64,000 nt of DNA from CAVUFH01 sp963740835 (GTDB lineage Bacteria > Actinomycetota > Acidimicrobiia > IMCC26256 > PALSA-610): positions 186,001-250,000 of the forward strand of contig CAVUFH010000003.1 in the NCBI GenBank assembly GCA_963740835.1, read 5' to 3'. How positions within the stretch are numbered: position 1 is the stretch's first letter; every line of letters begins with the position of its first letter. Shown piece after piece: positions 33,258-41,787 of this stretch. The position numbers and the translations under genes were made by a program. Under the pieces are notes generated by a model, which was not told the origin of the DNA, made no database searches, and was given only the letters and a program-made list of their open reading frames with translations.

Positions 33258-33961
33258 TGGCCGCGATGTCGACGCCGCCCCCGACCGAGCTGTCGGCCGC
33301 GACCACCGAGGTGATCGAAGAGATCCGCGGCCGCATCCACCGGGGCGAGCTCGGCCCCGGTGATCGCCTGCCCGCCGAACGTGAGCTCGCGAGCCGCATG
33401 CACGTGAGCCGCGACCGCGTGCGCGAAGCGCTGCTCGCGCTGGAGACCGAGGGCTACCTCGTCTCGCGAAGGGGTGCGACCGGCGGCCGGTTCGTCACCG
33501 AGCTCGCGACACCGTTCGCGGCGTGGGCGGTGCGCACCGAGGACGACCTCGACGACATCGTCGACTTCCGCCTCGCGGTCGAGTGCGAAGCGTGCCGGTT
33601 CGCGGCCCGTCGCCGAACGCGCAGCGATCTGCACGCGATGCGCCAGGCGGTCGAGCGGCTCGACAGCGCGACCACCCCACGCGACTACCGGCTCGCCGAC
33701 GTTGCCTTCCACGCGTCGATCGCCATCGCATCGCAGAACGAGCGGCTCGCGGTCGCGGTGGAGCGGGCACGCGGTGAGCTGTTCGAACCGGCCGACGAGC
33801 TGTGGAAGGACGGCCGGATCGAGAGCCTCGCCGACCACCAGCACATCCTCGCCGCGATCCAGGGGAAGCAGCCCGAAGCCGCCGCGCAGGCGATGGCCGA
33901 GCACATCGAGCGGACCCGGCTCGAGCTCCGGGAACTGGCCCGGCGGGTCGCGGGTTCCTAG
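33257..33961 (+). CDS. FadR-type GntR family transcriptional regulator
   Basis: 234 residues. The N-terminal winged HTH has RIHRGELGPGDRLPAERELASRM and VSRDRVREALLALETEGYLVSRRG. The C-terminal all-helical FCD domain has DFRLAVECEACRFAARRR, DVAFHASIAIASQNERL and DHQHILAAIQGKQPEAAAQAMAEHI with metal-type histidines. FadR-subfamily regulators sense organic acids, often metal-assisted. The likely operator is the ATTGGT/ACCAAT dyad just past the gene, controlling the oxygenase-like gene and perhaps itself. Confidence 0.87.
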   Translation: MAAMSTPPPTELSAATTEVIEEIRGRIHRGELGPGDRLPAERELASRMHVSRDRVREALLALETEGYLVSRRGATGGRFVTELATPFAAWAVRTEDDLDDIVDFRLAVECEACRFAARRRTRSDLHAMRQAVERLDSATTPRDYRLADVAFHASIAIASQNERLAVAVERARGELFEPADELWKDGRIESLADHQHILAAIQGKQPEAAAQAMAEHIERTRLELRELARRVAGS

Positions 33962-33984
33962 CGCCGGCGCCCAGTCCGCAACCC

Positions 33985-34023
33985 GCGGCGACATCGCCCG
34001 CAACACGCGGCGACATCGCCCGC
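33985..34023. repeat. Direct repeat of a 17-base word at 22-base spacing
   Basis: GCGGCGACATCGCCCGC occurs at 33985 and 34007, right before the regulatory dyad at 34037. Confidence 0.7.
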
Positions 34024-34036
34024 GGCCCGCGGAGAT

Positions 34037-34058
34037 ATTGGTCGAGATTTCAACCAAT
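34037..34058. promoter_or_regulatory. ATTGGT-N10-ACCAAT dyad, candidate GntR operator
   Basis: Inverted repeat ATTGGT (34037-34042) and ACCAAT (34053-34058) between the FadR-type gene and the oxygenase-like gene. It sits directly upstream of a TAACCT -10 hexamer, a repressor-like position. The TGGT/ACCA half-site style is usual for GntR regulators. Confidence 0.5.
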
Positions 34059-34064
34059 GACGGA

Positions 34065-34070
34065 TAACCT
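34065..34070 (+). promoter_or_regulatory. -10 hexamer TAACCT for the oxygenase-like gene
   Basis: TAnnnT element six bases before the ATG at 34077. The operator dyad ends six bases upstream, so bound regulator would block it. Confidence 0.4.
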
Positions 34071-34076
34071 GGGGCG

Positions 34077-35043
34077 ATGGCGCTCGCGGCGACGGATCGC
34101 TCGACGGTCGACAACACGCTTCCCACCCTCTTGGCGCCGGCCTTCCGGCTCCCGGTTCCGGCGGGGCCCTTGCTCGACGACGACTTCGTCGCGGCCGCGG
34201 GGGAGGCGGCACGCGCGCTGCCGGCCGCGCTCCGGGCCGCGCTCGCGGCGTTCCGCACCGATCCCGGCGCCGAAGGCGCGTTGCTGCTCCGGGACCTCCC
34301 GGTGGGCGACGTCGCCGAGACCCCGGCGCACCCGGGCGCGCCGACGCGCAAGGACCGCGCGAGCGAGCTGACGCTGCTGACGGTGGCGCGATCGCTCGGC
34401 GAACCTGTCGGCTACGTGCAGGAGCACGGCGGCGGTCTCGTCCAGGACATCGTGCCCGACCGCGCCGACGAAGGCCGGCAGCTGTCGACATCGTCATCGG
34501 TGACGTTGGAGTGGCACACCGAGACCGCGTTCCACCCGCACAAGCCGCGCTATCTGTTGCTGCTCTGCCTGCGGGGCGACCCGGTGGCGCGCACGATGCT
34601 GTGCTCGATCGCGCACGTCCTCCCGCACCTCGACGCGGCGACGATCGCGATCCTGCGCGAGCCGAGGTTCCGCACGCGTCCGGACGCGTCCTTCCTCGAC
34701 GACGGCGCGGTCGGCGAGCTCGAACCGCCGATGGCGGTGATTTCGGGAGTCGATGCCGGCCTCACGCTCACCTACGACGAGGACCTGATGGTCGGCACCG
34801 ACGCGGCGGCGCAGACCGCGCTCGATCGTCTGGGTCGCGCAGTGCGCGCGGACGCGACTGCGGTCGTGCTCGAAGCGGGTGATCTGCTCGTCATCGACAA
34901 CCACCGGGTCGTGCACGCGGCGCAGTCCGTTCCCGGCCCGCTTCGACGGCCGAGACCGCTGGCTGCAACGCACGTTCGTCGTCTCGGATCTGGCGGCGTC
35001 GACCGCGGCGCGCACCGGCCGCATCATCACGACCCGCTTCTGA
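34077..35043 (+). CDS. TauD/TfdA-like Fe(II)/2-oxoglutarate oxygenase, frameshifted
   Basis: Clavaminate synthase/asparagine-oxygenase-like. LEWHTETAFHPHKPRYLLLLCLRGDP carries the HxE iron ligands. The second histidine is in DNHRVVHAAQS near the end. At about 34926 the reading must shift to PARFDGRDRWLQRTFV and DLAASTAARTGRIITTRF, stop at 35043. The unshifted frame instead runs an unrelated basic tail over the next gene. Family members hydroxylate amino acids or peptides; substrate unknown. Its control by the adjacent GntR regulator is suggested by the dyad. Confidence 0.75.
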
Positions 35044-35091
35044 GGCGCCTGACGTCGCGCTCGGCTGACGCGACGGATCTCGCGCGATCGA

Positions 35092-35697
35092 TCAATCGGC
35101 GAGTTCGGTGACGAGTCGCTGCGTGAGCAGATCGAGACTGCGGTGCCCGCGTCTGAAGTACCGCCGCCCGGCGTGCACCGATCGCTGCGGTTCCAGGCTC
35201 ATGCGCGTCCAGCTCCCGATGTACGGCCACAGCATCAACTCGACCGGGATCGACCGCACCAGCAGCGGGCTGCGCAATCGACCGGACGCGCGCCAGGTGC
35301 CGCCGCGTAGCGGTCGGGGTTGCTCGAGTGAGAGCCGGCGCGAGACGCGCAACCGTCCGTCCCGCGCAGCTCGCCGCCACCATTCGTCGAGACCCGAGAG
35401 CCGCGCCGGTGCCAGCGCGATCATGCGATTGAACGTCGAGTAGAACGTCGCGGCGCGCGGTTGGAGATCCGGAATCGGCCCGACGTTGTTCCATGGTGAC
35501 CGAGCGCGCACGTCGCCGCGTTCACCGAGCACCGCGCGTACCGCATCGACGCACTCGCGCGCGAGCTGCCGCGCGTCGGCGTTTGCGGCAACGGGCACCA
35601 CGAGCTCCGGATCGACTGCGACACCGTCGTCGAACACCGGAAGCGGCTCGAGACCGGATTCGCTGCGGGAGCCCCGTGCTGCGGTCTTGGAACGCAC
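35092..35697 (-). CDS. Hypothetical protein
   Basis: About 201 residues, not recognised. DARQLARECVDAVRAVLGERGDV looks helical. SPWNNVGPIPDLQPRAATFYSTFNRM and RSIPVELMLWPYIGSWTRMSLEPQRSV look like conserved globular blocks. The C-terminus is rich in arginine and histidine. No membrane segment or signal peptide. GTG at 35697 follows AGG at suitable spacing. Convergent with the oxygenase-like gene, leaving about 48 bases between once that gene's frameshift is allowed for. Confidence 0.5.
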   Translation of the reverse strand: MRSKTAARGSRSESGLEPLPVFDDGVAVDPELVVPVAANADARQLARECVDAVRAVLGERGDVRARSPWNNVGPIPDLQPRAATFYSTFNRMIALAPARLSGLDEWWRRAARDGRLRVSRRLSLEQPRPLRGGTWRASGRLRSPLLVRSIPVELMLWPYIGSWTRMSLEPQRSVHAGRRYFRRGHRSLDLLTQRLVTELAD

Positions 35698-35759
35698 AAC
35701 CGACCTGCCTTCCCGATCGAAAGGCCCTCTCGGTGAAATGGTAGCGACGCGGCGCCGGG

Positions 35760-36593
35760 TCAGCGCAGTGCCGGCGGCCCCTGCTGGTGCACGGCGGCGA
35801 CGATGCCGCCGTCGACGAGGATGTCGGTGCCGGTGATCAGAGAGGCGGCGGGGCTCGCGAGGAACTCGACCGTGGCCGCGATGTCGTCTGGTGTCCCGAG
35901 CCGCCCGAGGGCGGACATGTCGATCATGGCGCGCATGCCGTCGCCGCTCGGGCCCGCAAGCTCTTCGTTGCCTTGCGGTGTGGCGACGATGCCGGGGCTG
36001 AGCGAAACGACGCGTCCGCCGCGCCGGCCCCACTCGAGCGCGGCCGCCTCGACGCGCACTTGGACCGCACGCTTCGCGACGACATAGGCCAGCCCGGCGT
36101 CGAGCGCGCTCGGATCGAGCGCCGCAAGCGCGTGCAGCTCCGCGGTCGGTGTCGTTGCCAGGAGCCGCAACGTGTCGGCCGGCAGCGTCGCGAACGACGC
36201 CGCCATGCTCGCGATGCACACGGCGACCGTTCCGGGCCGCACGTGCGGCTCGAACGCGTCGAGGACGCGCGCGGTGCCGACGAAGTCGACGGCGATGATC
36301 TGTGCCGCCGTCGCCTGAGCCGGCGACAGGCCGGCCGTGTGCGCGATGCAACGCACCGGACCGAGCCCGGACCCGACCTGCGCGAGCGCGGCGACGTCAT
36401 CGCCCGACGACACGTCCGTGCGGACCGGGTGCACGTCGAACCCGTCACCGCGCAGCGTGTCGGCCGCGTGCCCAAGGTTCGCGGCGTCGAAGTCAGCGAG
36501 CACGATGGAGCACCCGCTCCCGATACGGCGCGCGATGGCACGCCCCATGCCGCCCGCGCCGGTGACGACGACCACCTCGCGACCGCTCGTCAT
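35760..36593 (-). CDS. Short-chain dehydrogenase/reductase
   Basis: 277 residues, classical SDR. The cofactor loop is VVVTGAGGMGRAIA (8-21), LADFD follows strand 2 (NAD-type acidic residue), and the catalytic pair is YVVAK near 170. The C-terminal LGRLGTPDDIAATVEFLASPAASLITGTDILVDGG is typical. Similar to 3-oxoacyl-ACP reductase or hydroxysteroid dehydrogenase-like enzymes. Substrate unknown. It follows the cysteine-rich gene on the same strand. Confidence 0.85.
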   Translation of the reverse strand: MTSGREVVVVTGAGGMGRAIARRIGSGCSIVLADFDAANLGHAADTLRGDGFDVHPVRTDVSSGDDVAALAQVGSGLGPVRCIAHTAGLSPAQATAAQIIAVDFVGTARVLDAFEPHVRPGTVAVCIASMAASFATLPADTLRLLATTPTAELHALAALDPSALDAGLAYVVAKRAVQVRVEAAALEWGRRGGRVVSLSPGIVATPQGNEELAGPSGDGMRAMIDMSALGRLGTPDDIAATVEFLASPAASLITGTDILVDGGIVAAVHQQGPPALR

Positions 36594-36641
36594 CGCCGTG
36601 TGCCTCCTCGCGCTCGTACCGATCGACGAGCGACGAATCGG

Positions 36642-37745
36642 TCAGCCGGCCGAACGGTCGCGCTTCGTCGTGAGCTGCACCGGAACGTATTCGGGATCGT
36701 CCTCGGTCCGCATGCTCAGTTTCCACTTGCAGCAGACGTCGCCCGGGTCCCGGCGAGGGGGTATCGCCAGGATGTCGACCTTCATGTTCGGGTTGTACAT
36801 CTTGGCCGTCTCGATCAGCGACGCCGGACACGTCGAGTGACAGTTCTTCTCGAGGATGTCGGGGCGGCCGAGCGCTTCCCACTGATCAGGCGCACAGCAC
36901 TTGTTGAAGGTCATGATGCCGACGTCTTCTTCCGGCATCTCGAAGATCAGCTCGAAGGCCTTGCCCGGCAACGACGTCGCGTCGATCTGGATGTCCTTCA
37001 TGAAGGCGGCGACGTCGTTGGTGGTGATGTTCATCCAGCGACCTTTGAGGTTGCGCACCTCGGGCAGCACCTTCGCGCTCCACAAGCCCCACTGGATGTC
37101 GAACATCTCGTCGAGCGAGTACCGCACCACGACTTCGGCCGCCCAGGACTCGATGACGAGCAGCAGGAACTCGTGGCTACCGAGGAAGAGGTTGACGAGG
37201 CGCTCCTTGTCGCACGCCGCGTATCTCGGGTCGGGCTTGAACGGGCTGAAGACGACAGCGCCGGCACCGAGCTCGGGCATCTCGTCGACGCCGTCGAACG
37301 CGGACCACTCCTCTGTGATGCGCGGCACGTGCGGGAGGATGCCGTTCGTCCACGCGGACGTCTGCAGCTCTTGCATCGCGACGTCGCCCTTGCGGATGCG
37401 CAGCTCGTCGGCCCACGCCTCGACGAGGAGCACGTAGTACTCGTGGCTCATGGAGACCATGCGCACGAGCTGCTCCTGCGAGAAGTCGGAGAACCGGAGG
37501 TCGGCCTTGAACGGACCGCTGTAGTCCGGCATGTCGATTTCGAGATCACCGATTTCGCCGCGGAAGTCGCGACCTTCCTTCTTGTAGGTCACGTTGTCGT
37601 CGACGCGCGGGAACTTCTTGTAGTTCTCGAGGTCGACGCCGATCTGCAGCGCGAAGTCGTCCTTGGTGTGCTCGGCGTAGTCGATGCCGGGCTGGCGGAT
37701 CTCGAGGAACTCCTGCAGGTTCTGGTCGAGTTCTTGCTCGGACAT
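36642..37745 (-). CDS. Conserved hypothetical with internal duplication and Cys cluster
   Basis: 367 residues. Two tandem copies of a helical module are visible: EQLVRMVSMSHEYYVLLVEA to ILPHVPRI and KERLVNLFLGSHEFLLLVIE to VLPEVRNL, about 80 residues apart. The C-terminal part has FNKCCAPDQWEALGRPDI, NCHSTCPAS and VCCKWKL, at least six cysteines plus a histidine that could bind a metal or Fe-S cluster. The FNKCCAPDQ to NCHSTCPAS layout recalls DUF6125/ATC-hydrolase-like proteins, but I cannot assign function. GAGGGGGAAG precedes the ATG. Divergent from a TetR gene, with a palindrome between them that probably controls it. Confidence 0.7.
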   Translation of the reverse strand: MSEQELDQNLQEFLEIRQPGIDYAEHTKDDFALQIGVDLENYKKFPRVDDNVTYKKEGRDFRGEIGDLEIDMPDYSGPFKADLRFSDFSQEQLVRMVSMSHEYYVLLVEAWADELRIRKGDVAMQELQTSAWTNGILPHVPRITEEWSAFDGVDEMPELGAGAVVFSPFKPDPRYAACDKERLVNLFLGSHEFLLLVIESWAAEVVVRYSLDEMFDIQWGLWSAKVLPEVRNLKGRWMNITTNDVAAFMKDIQIDATSLPGKAFELIFEMPEEDVGIMTFNKCCAPDQWEALGRPDILEKNCHSTCPASLIETAKMYNPNMKVDILAIPPRRDPGDVCCKWKLSMRTEDDPEYVPVQLTTKRDRSAG

Positions 37746-37783
37746 GCGCTTCCCCCTCGATGCGGCCGGGCCGATCGCGCGAG

Positions 37784-37801
37784 GGTAGCCGATCGGCTAC
37801 C
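37784..37801. promoter_or_regulatory. 18-bp perfect palindrome, candidate TetR operator
   Basis: GGTAGCCGATCGGCTACC at 37784-37801. Its arms contain both -10 hexamers: TACCCT for the minus-strand gene (37787 to 37782) and TACCTT for tetR (37798-37803). A bound TetR dimer would block both promoters. Confidence 0.75.
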
Positions 37802-37809
37802 TTCGTCGC

Positions 37810-38397
37810 GTGCGCCTCGCCGAGCCCGCGGTCAGCCGGTTGCGGTCCCGACCGCGCACCGCCGCCCAGGTTCGGATCATCACCGCCGCGCTCGACCTGT
37901 TCGCCGAACACGGTGTCAACGGGACGTCGCTGCAGATGATCGCCGACGCCATCGGCGTGACGAAGGCCGCGGTGTACCACCAGTTCAAGACCAAGGACGA
38001 GATCGTCCTCGCGGCCGTCGAAGTCGACCTCGTGAAGGTGGAAGCGGCGCTCGACGCGGCCGAAATCGAGAAGGACCTCCGGCGGGCGCGCGAACTCGTG
38101 CTCACCCAGGTGATCGACCTCGCCGTCGCGCGCCGGCGCATGGTGACCGCTGTCCAGCACGATCCCGTGATCGTGAGGATGCTGGCGAAGCACGAACCGT
38201 TCCGAGCGTTGATGGGCCGCCTGTACGCCGTGCTGACCGGCGGCGACACCGGCATCGACGCCCGGGTACGGGCGGCGGTGGTGTCGGCTGCGATCGGCGG
38301 CGCCGTCACGCATCCCCTCGTCAACGACATCGACGACGAGACACTGCGCGGCCGGATGCTGAACCTCACCGAGCGACTCCTCGACCTCCCCGGTTGA
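37810..38397 (+). CDS. TetR family transcriptional regulator
   Basis: 195 residues. The N-terminal HTH is IITAALDLFAEHGVNGTSLQMIADAIGVTKAAVYHQFKTKDEI (about 24-66), and the C-terminal all-helical ligand domain has VARRRMVTAVQHDPVIVRML. The GTG at 37810 starts six bases after TACCTT, suggesting leaderless transcription. Divergent from the cysteine-rich duplicated protein, with a shared palindromic operator, so autoregulation plus control of that gene is likely. Confidence 0.88.
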   Translation: MRLAEPAVSRLRSRPRTAAQVRIITAALDLFAEHGVNGTSLQMIADAIGVTKAAVYHQFKTKDEIVLAAVEVDLVKVEAALDAAEIEKDLRRARELVLTQVIDLAVARRRMVTAVQHDPVIVRMLAKHEPFRALMGRLYAVLTGGDTGIDARVRAAVVSAAIGGAVTHPLVNDIDDETLRGRMLNLTERLLDLPG

Positions 38398-38454
38398 GCA
38401 CCACGGTCGTGCGACCGCTGGGCGCGGCCCGGTTGTGGGAGGTGAGGCGAGGGA

Positions 38455-38526
38455 GCCGGAGAAGGGACTCGAACCCTTGGCCTGCTCATTACGAGTGAGC
38501 TGCTCTGCCGTCTGAGCTACTCCGGC
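38455..38526 (-). tRNA. tRNA-Thr (anticodon CGU)
   Basis: 72 bases on the minus strand. The acceptor stem GCCGGAG pairs with CTCCGGC, the D-arm contains TAGCTCAGACGG, the anticodon stem-loop is GCTCA CTCGTAA TGAGC with anticodon CGT, and the T-arm is AGGGTTCGAGTCCCT. The 3' CCA is not encoded. It reads ACG threonine codons. Confidence 0.95.
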
Positions 38527-38592
38527 GAAGGGCGGCAGCATACCGAAGCGGCCCATCTTGCGTGAGTTCTCCCACCTTCGCGGTGGGCGAAG

Positions 38593-39685
38593 TCACGCAC
38601 GTTGCGCCGAAGTGGTGGCGGGCAACGACGTCAGCAGCGCGAGGAGGCGGACAATGCCCTTCTCGTTGATCGTGATCGCCTCGCGTGCGTCCCTGCACGC
38701 GTCCAAGGCCTCGGCCGCGGCGCGTGGATTGCACACGAGCGGCGACTGGTCGCTGTTCAACGGCGGGGCCGGAGCCGCGATCACGTCCCGGTAAACGGTT
38801 TCGATCGCGGTGACGCCTTCGAGCAGCAGGTCGATGCGTGTCCGCCGCAGTTCGCGCTTGTGCCGCTCGTCCACCCGGCGCCGCATGCGTTGCGCGTCGC
38901 GGTCCGAGTAGCCGTACCGCTCCATTTCGGCGTCGAACTCGGCCAGCTCCTCCGCGTGCCGACGGGCGACTTCGTCGGCGGCACCCGACACGGCCGCATC
39001 GAGCTGCTCCGCGACCGCGAGCGCTGTCGCGCCGGTGCCGTCGAGCCGGCCCGGCGCGTGTGCGAACAACGTTCGGAGGTTGGCGAGCGGTCCGGCGAGC
39101 GCGCGAGCGCGCGCGAGCTGACCGCCGGAGAGCGAGGCCGCGAGCTGCGCGGCCTCGACCGACAACCCTTCGCGCTCGAGCGCGCCACGCAATGTGTCGT
39201 CGGGCACCGGTTCGAAGTCGACGCGCTGGCAACGCGATCGGATCGTCGGCAGGAGGTCGTCGGCACTCGACGACACCAGCACGATGACGGTACGCGCGGG
39301 CGGTTCCTCGAGCGTCTTCAGCAGCGCGTTCGCGGCAACGGCCGGCGGCACCGACAGCTTCTCGGCCTCGAACAGCAACAAGACCTTGCGCTCGCCCTCG
39401 ACCGGACTCCGATGCGCTTCGGAGAGGACGTTCTCGCGGATGTCGTCGACCTTGTACGACGCGCCGCCCGGCTCGAACTCGACGACATCCGGATGCAACC
39501 CGCGTTCGACGAGTCGCCGAGTGCGCTCGTCGTCGGCCGCGCCGATGAGGAGCGCGGCGAACGTGCGCGCCGCGGACTCGACACCTGATCCGCGGGGCCC
39601 GACGAGGAGGTAGGCGTGGGTGGGACGCTCCGCCGCGCGCGAGCGCGTCGGTCGCTCGCTCCTGGCCGATCACGTCCGTCCACAT
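38593..39685 (-). CDS. holB: DNA polymerase III delta' subunit, frameshifted
   Basis: Clamp-loader subunit. The ATG at 39685 gives MWTDVIGQERATDALA. At about 39638, within a GCGCGCG run, reading must shift to ERPTHAYLLVGPRGSGVES, then HPDVVEFEPGGASYKVDDIR, LLFEAEKLSVPPAVAANALLKTLEEPP and SRCQRVDF (the SRC motif). The P-loop GPRGSGVES lacks the usual lysine, as is normal for delta'. A net one- or two-base change in the CG run explains the break. It lies downstream of tmk, the usual tmk-holB arrangement. Confidence 0.85.
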
Positions 39686-39708
39686 CGCCGGCAGACTAGA
39701 GCCCGCGT

Positions 39709-40341
39709 TCAGATGATCGGCTCGACCGCGTCCCAGAGCCGGGCGGCGACTTCGTCACGGGAGCCTCGCGCGTCGACGAGCGCCCAGCCCCGCTCCGCCG
39801 CCAGCGACCGGTAGGCCGACCGGACCGACGCGTGGAACCGGGAACCAGCGCGTTCCATGCGGTCGCGGTCGGCGTCGACCCGGGCCGCGGCGATGTCGTC
39901 CGGGAGATCGAGGATGACCACGAGATCGGGCTCCAACCCGGCCGCGGCGAACGCGCTCAAGCGTTCTACCGCGTCGACCCCGAGCGCGCGGCCGACCCCT
40001 TGGTACGCGAGCGATGACGGCGTGAAGCGGTCACTCACGACCACCTTGCCGGCCGCGAGCGCGGGGCGGATCAGTTCGGTGACGTGCGCAGCGCGATCGG
40101 CGAGCATCAACAGCAGCTCCGCGCGCGCGTCGAGCTCCCAGTCCTCGTGGAGGAGCAACGCGCGGATCTCGTGGCCGACGCGCGTGTCGCCCGGTTCGTG
40201 CGTCAGTACTGTCGAACGGCCGAGCTCCTCCAATCGCCGCACGAGTCGCTTCGCTTGGGTGCTCTTGCCCGTGCCTTCACCGCCCTCGACCACGATGAAC
40301 CGTCCCGCATGCGGCACCGCGCTCGGCTCACCGGCGTTCAT
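39709..40341 (-). CDS. tmk: Thymidylate kinase
   Basis: dTMP to dTDP. About 210 residues. The P-loop is FIVVEGGEGTGKSTQA (about 15-30), with THEPGDTRVG, the DRF motif SDRFTPSSLAYQG and the LID-like DRDRMERAGSRFHASVRSAY. ATG at 40341 sits seven bases from AGAGG. GTG at 40347, overlapping the MFS stop (GTGA), is an alternative. Confidence 0.94.
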   Translation of the reverse strand: MNAGEPSAVPHAGRFIVVEGGEGTGKSTQAKRLVRRLEELGRSTVLTHEPGDTRVGHEIRALLLHEDWELDARAELLLMLADRAAHVTELIRPALAAGKVVVSDRFTPSSLAYQGVGRALGVDAVERLSAFAAAGLEPDLVVILDLPDDIAAARVDADRDRMERAGSRFHASVRSAYRSLAAERGWALVDARGSRDEVAARLWDAVEPII

Positions 40342-40343
40342 GG

Positions 40344-41732
40344 TCACGCCTCTGCGCCCTCGGACTGGTGCGACCGCCGCATCCGCCGGCGCGCCGCGAG
40401 GCCCGAGAGCACGCATACCAATCCGCCGAGCCAGAGCGCGAGTCGCACACCGGGCAGCGAGATAGTGACCGACCCGAGTGCGACGTCGCCGCCGACCCAG
40501 TGATCAGAGATCGCGCCCAACGCGCTCGCGACGAACGGTCCCACCGTCAACGACACCAACAGCGCGAGCCGCACGATCGTGTAGAGGGTCGCGAACGTGC
40601 GCCCGCGCAACTCGTCGCTCACATGCTCCTGCAGCAGTGTGAAACCGATGACGTACGCGGAGCCGGCCGTCGCGCCGAAGGCCGCGGTGAGGAACAGGGC
40701 CGGTGTCAGCGTCGACACGGACGCGGTCGCGATCAGAGAAGCGCCCGCGGCGATGACCGCGACCGTGAAGACCTGCTCGTTCGGCAGCTTGCGCCGGCGC
40801 TGGAACACGATGAGGGAGACCACGCCGATCGCGGCGCCGAGCCCGAGGGTCGTCATCAGGAGACCGAAGGTGCCGCTGCCCCCACCGAGCACGGAGTTCG
40901 CGAGCACCGGCCCGAGCGGGATCACGACGCCCCCGCCGATCAGACCGCCGGCGAGACCGATCATCACTCCGCGCACGAGCGGTTCCGATCGGATGAACCT
41001 CAAGCCGTCGAGGACGTCACGGAACGTCTGCGTGATCTGGATCCGTTCTTTCGACTCGCGGCGCGCGCGTGGGAGCACGAGACCGGAGATGAGGATCGCG
41101 GAGCAGATGAAGGTGAGCGCGTCGACCCAGATCGCGAGCGACTGCTTGTCGTCGAAACCGAAGCCGGCCAGCGCGTCGATGCCGCCCAGACCCTTCGCGA
41201 CGCCGGAGAGGCTCGCGAACACCACCGCGCCGAGCGGGAAGGTCGCGTACGCCGCGACCAGCGACAGCGAGTTCGCGGAGGCGAGTTGCTCGGGGTCGCG
41301 CACGATGTTCGGCACCGAAGCGTCCTTCGCGGGCCCCCACAACAGCGTCTGCACCTCAATGAGGAACGAGATGATGACGAGGCCCGGCAGGTTCGCGAAG
41401 AACGGGAGCAGGCCGAGCAGGCACGCGCGCCCGATGTCGCACGTGACCATGACGACCTTGCGGTTCCAACGGTCGACGAGTGCGCCGCCCAAGGGCGCGA
41501 GCAGGAACCCCGGCAGCATGCGGGCGACCATCACGAGGCCGACACCGGTTCCCGAGCTCGACACCTTCGTCGCGAGCGCAAGGATCGCGATCAGGCCGAT
41601 CCAGTCGCCAAGGCTCGACACCACCTGCGCGAGCCAGAGGCGCGTGAAACCCGGCGCACGGAACACCGACCGCGACGGCGGCATCGGCTGTTCGTCGGAA
41701 TCAGCGGGAATGAACGGCGCCTGCTCGCTCAC
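40344..41732 (-). CDS. MFS transporter
   Basis: 462 residues with about 12 membrane segments. FTRLWLAQVVSSLGDWIGL, ALVDRWNRKVVMV (motif A-like loop) and FLIEVQTLLWGPAKDASVPNIV resemble the MFS_3/enterobactin exporter-like family. Long helices resume after a central basic loop (RARRESKERIQIT). Likely a drug or metabolite exporter; substrate unknown. GTG at 41732 is nine bases after TAGGCT. It lies between topA and tmk on the same strand. Confidence 0.85.
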   Translation of the reverse strand: MSEQAPFIPADSDEQPMPPSRSVFRAPGFTRLWLAQVVSSLGDWIGLIAILALATKVSSSGTGVGLVMVARMLPGFLLAPLGGALVDRWNRKVVMVTCDIGRACLLGLLPFFANLPGLVIISFLIEVQTLLWGPAKDASVPNIVRDPEQLASANSLSLVAAYATFPLGAVVFASLSGVAKGLGGIDALAGFGFDDKQSLAIWVDALTFICSAILISGLVLPRARRESKERIQITQTFRDVLDGLRFIRSEPLVRGVMIGLAGGLIGGGVVIPLGPVLANSVLGGGSGTFGLLMTTLGLGAAIGVVSLIVFQRRRKLPNEQVFTVAVIAAGASLIATASVSTLTPALFLTAAFGATAGSAYVIGFTLLQEHVSDELRGRTFATLYTIVRLALLVSLTVGPFVASALGAISDHWVGGDVALGSVTISLPGVRLALWLGGLVCVLSGLAARRRMRRSHQSEGAEA

Positions 41733-41787
41733 GCGCCGGTCAGCCTACGTGCCCGCATTCCGGGCCCACGCGAAGGCTGCACCCTTC

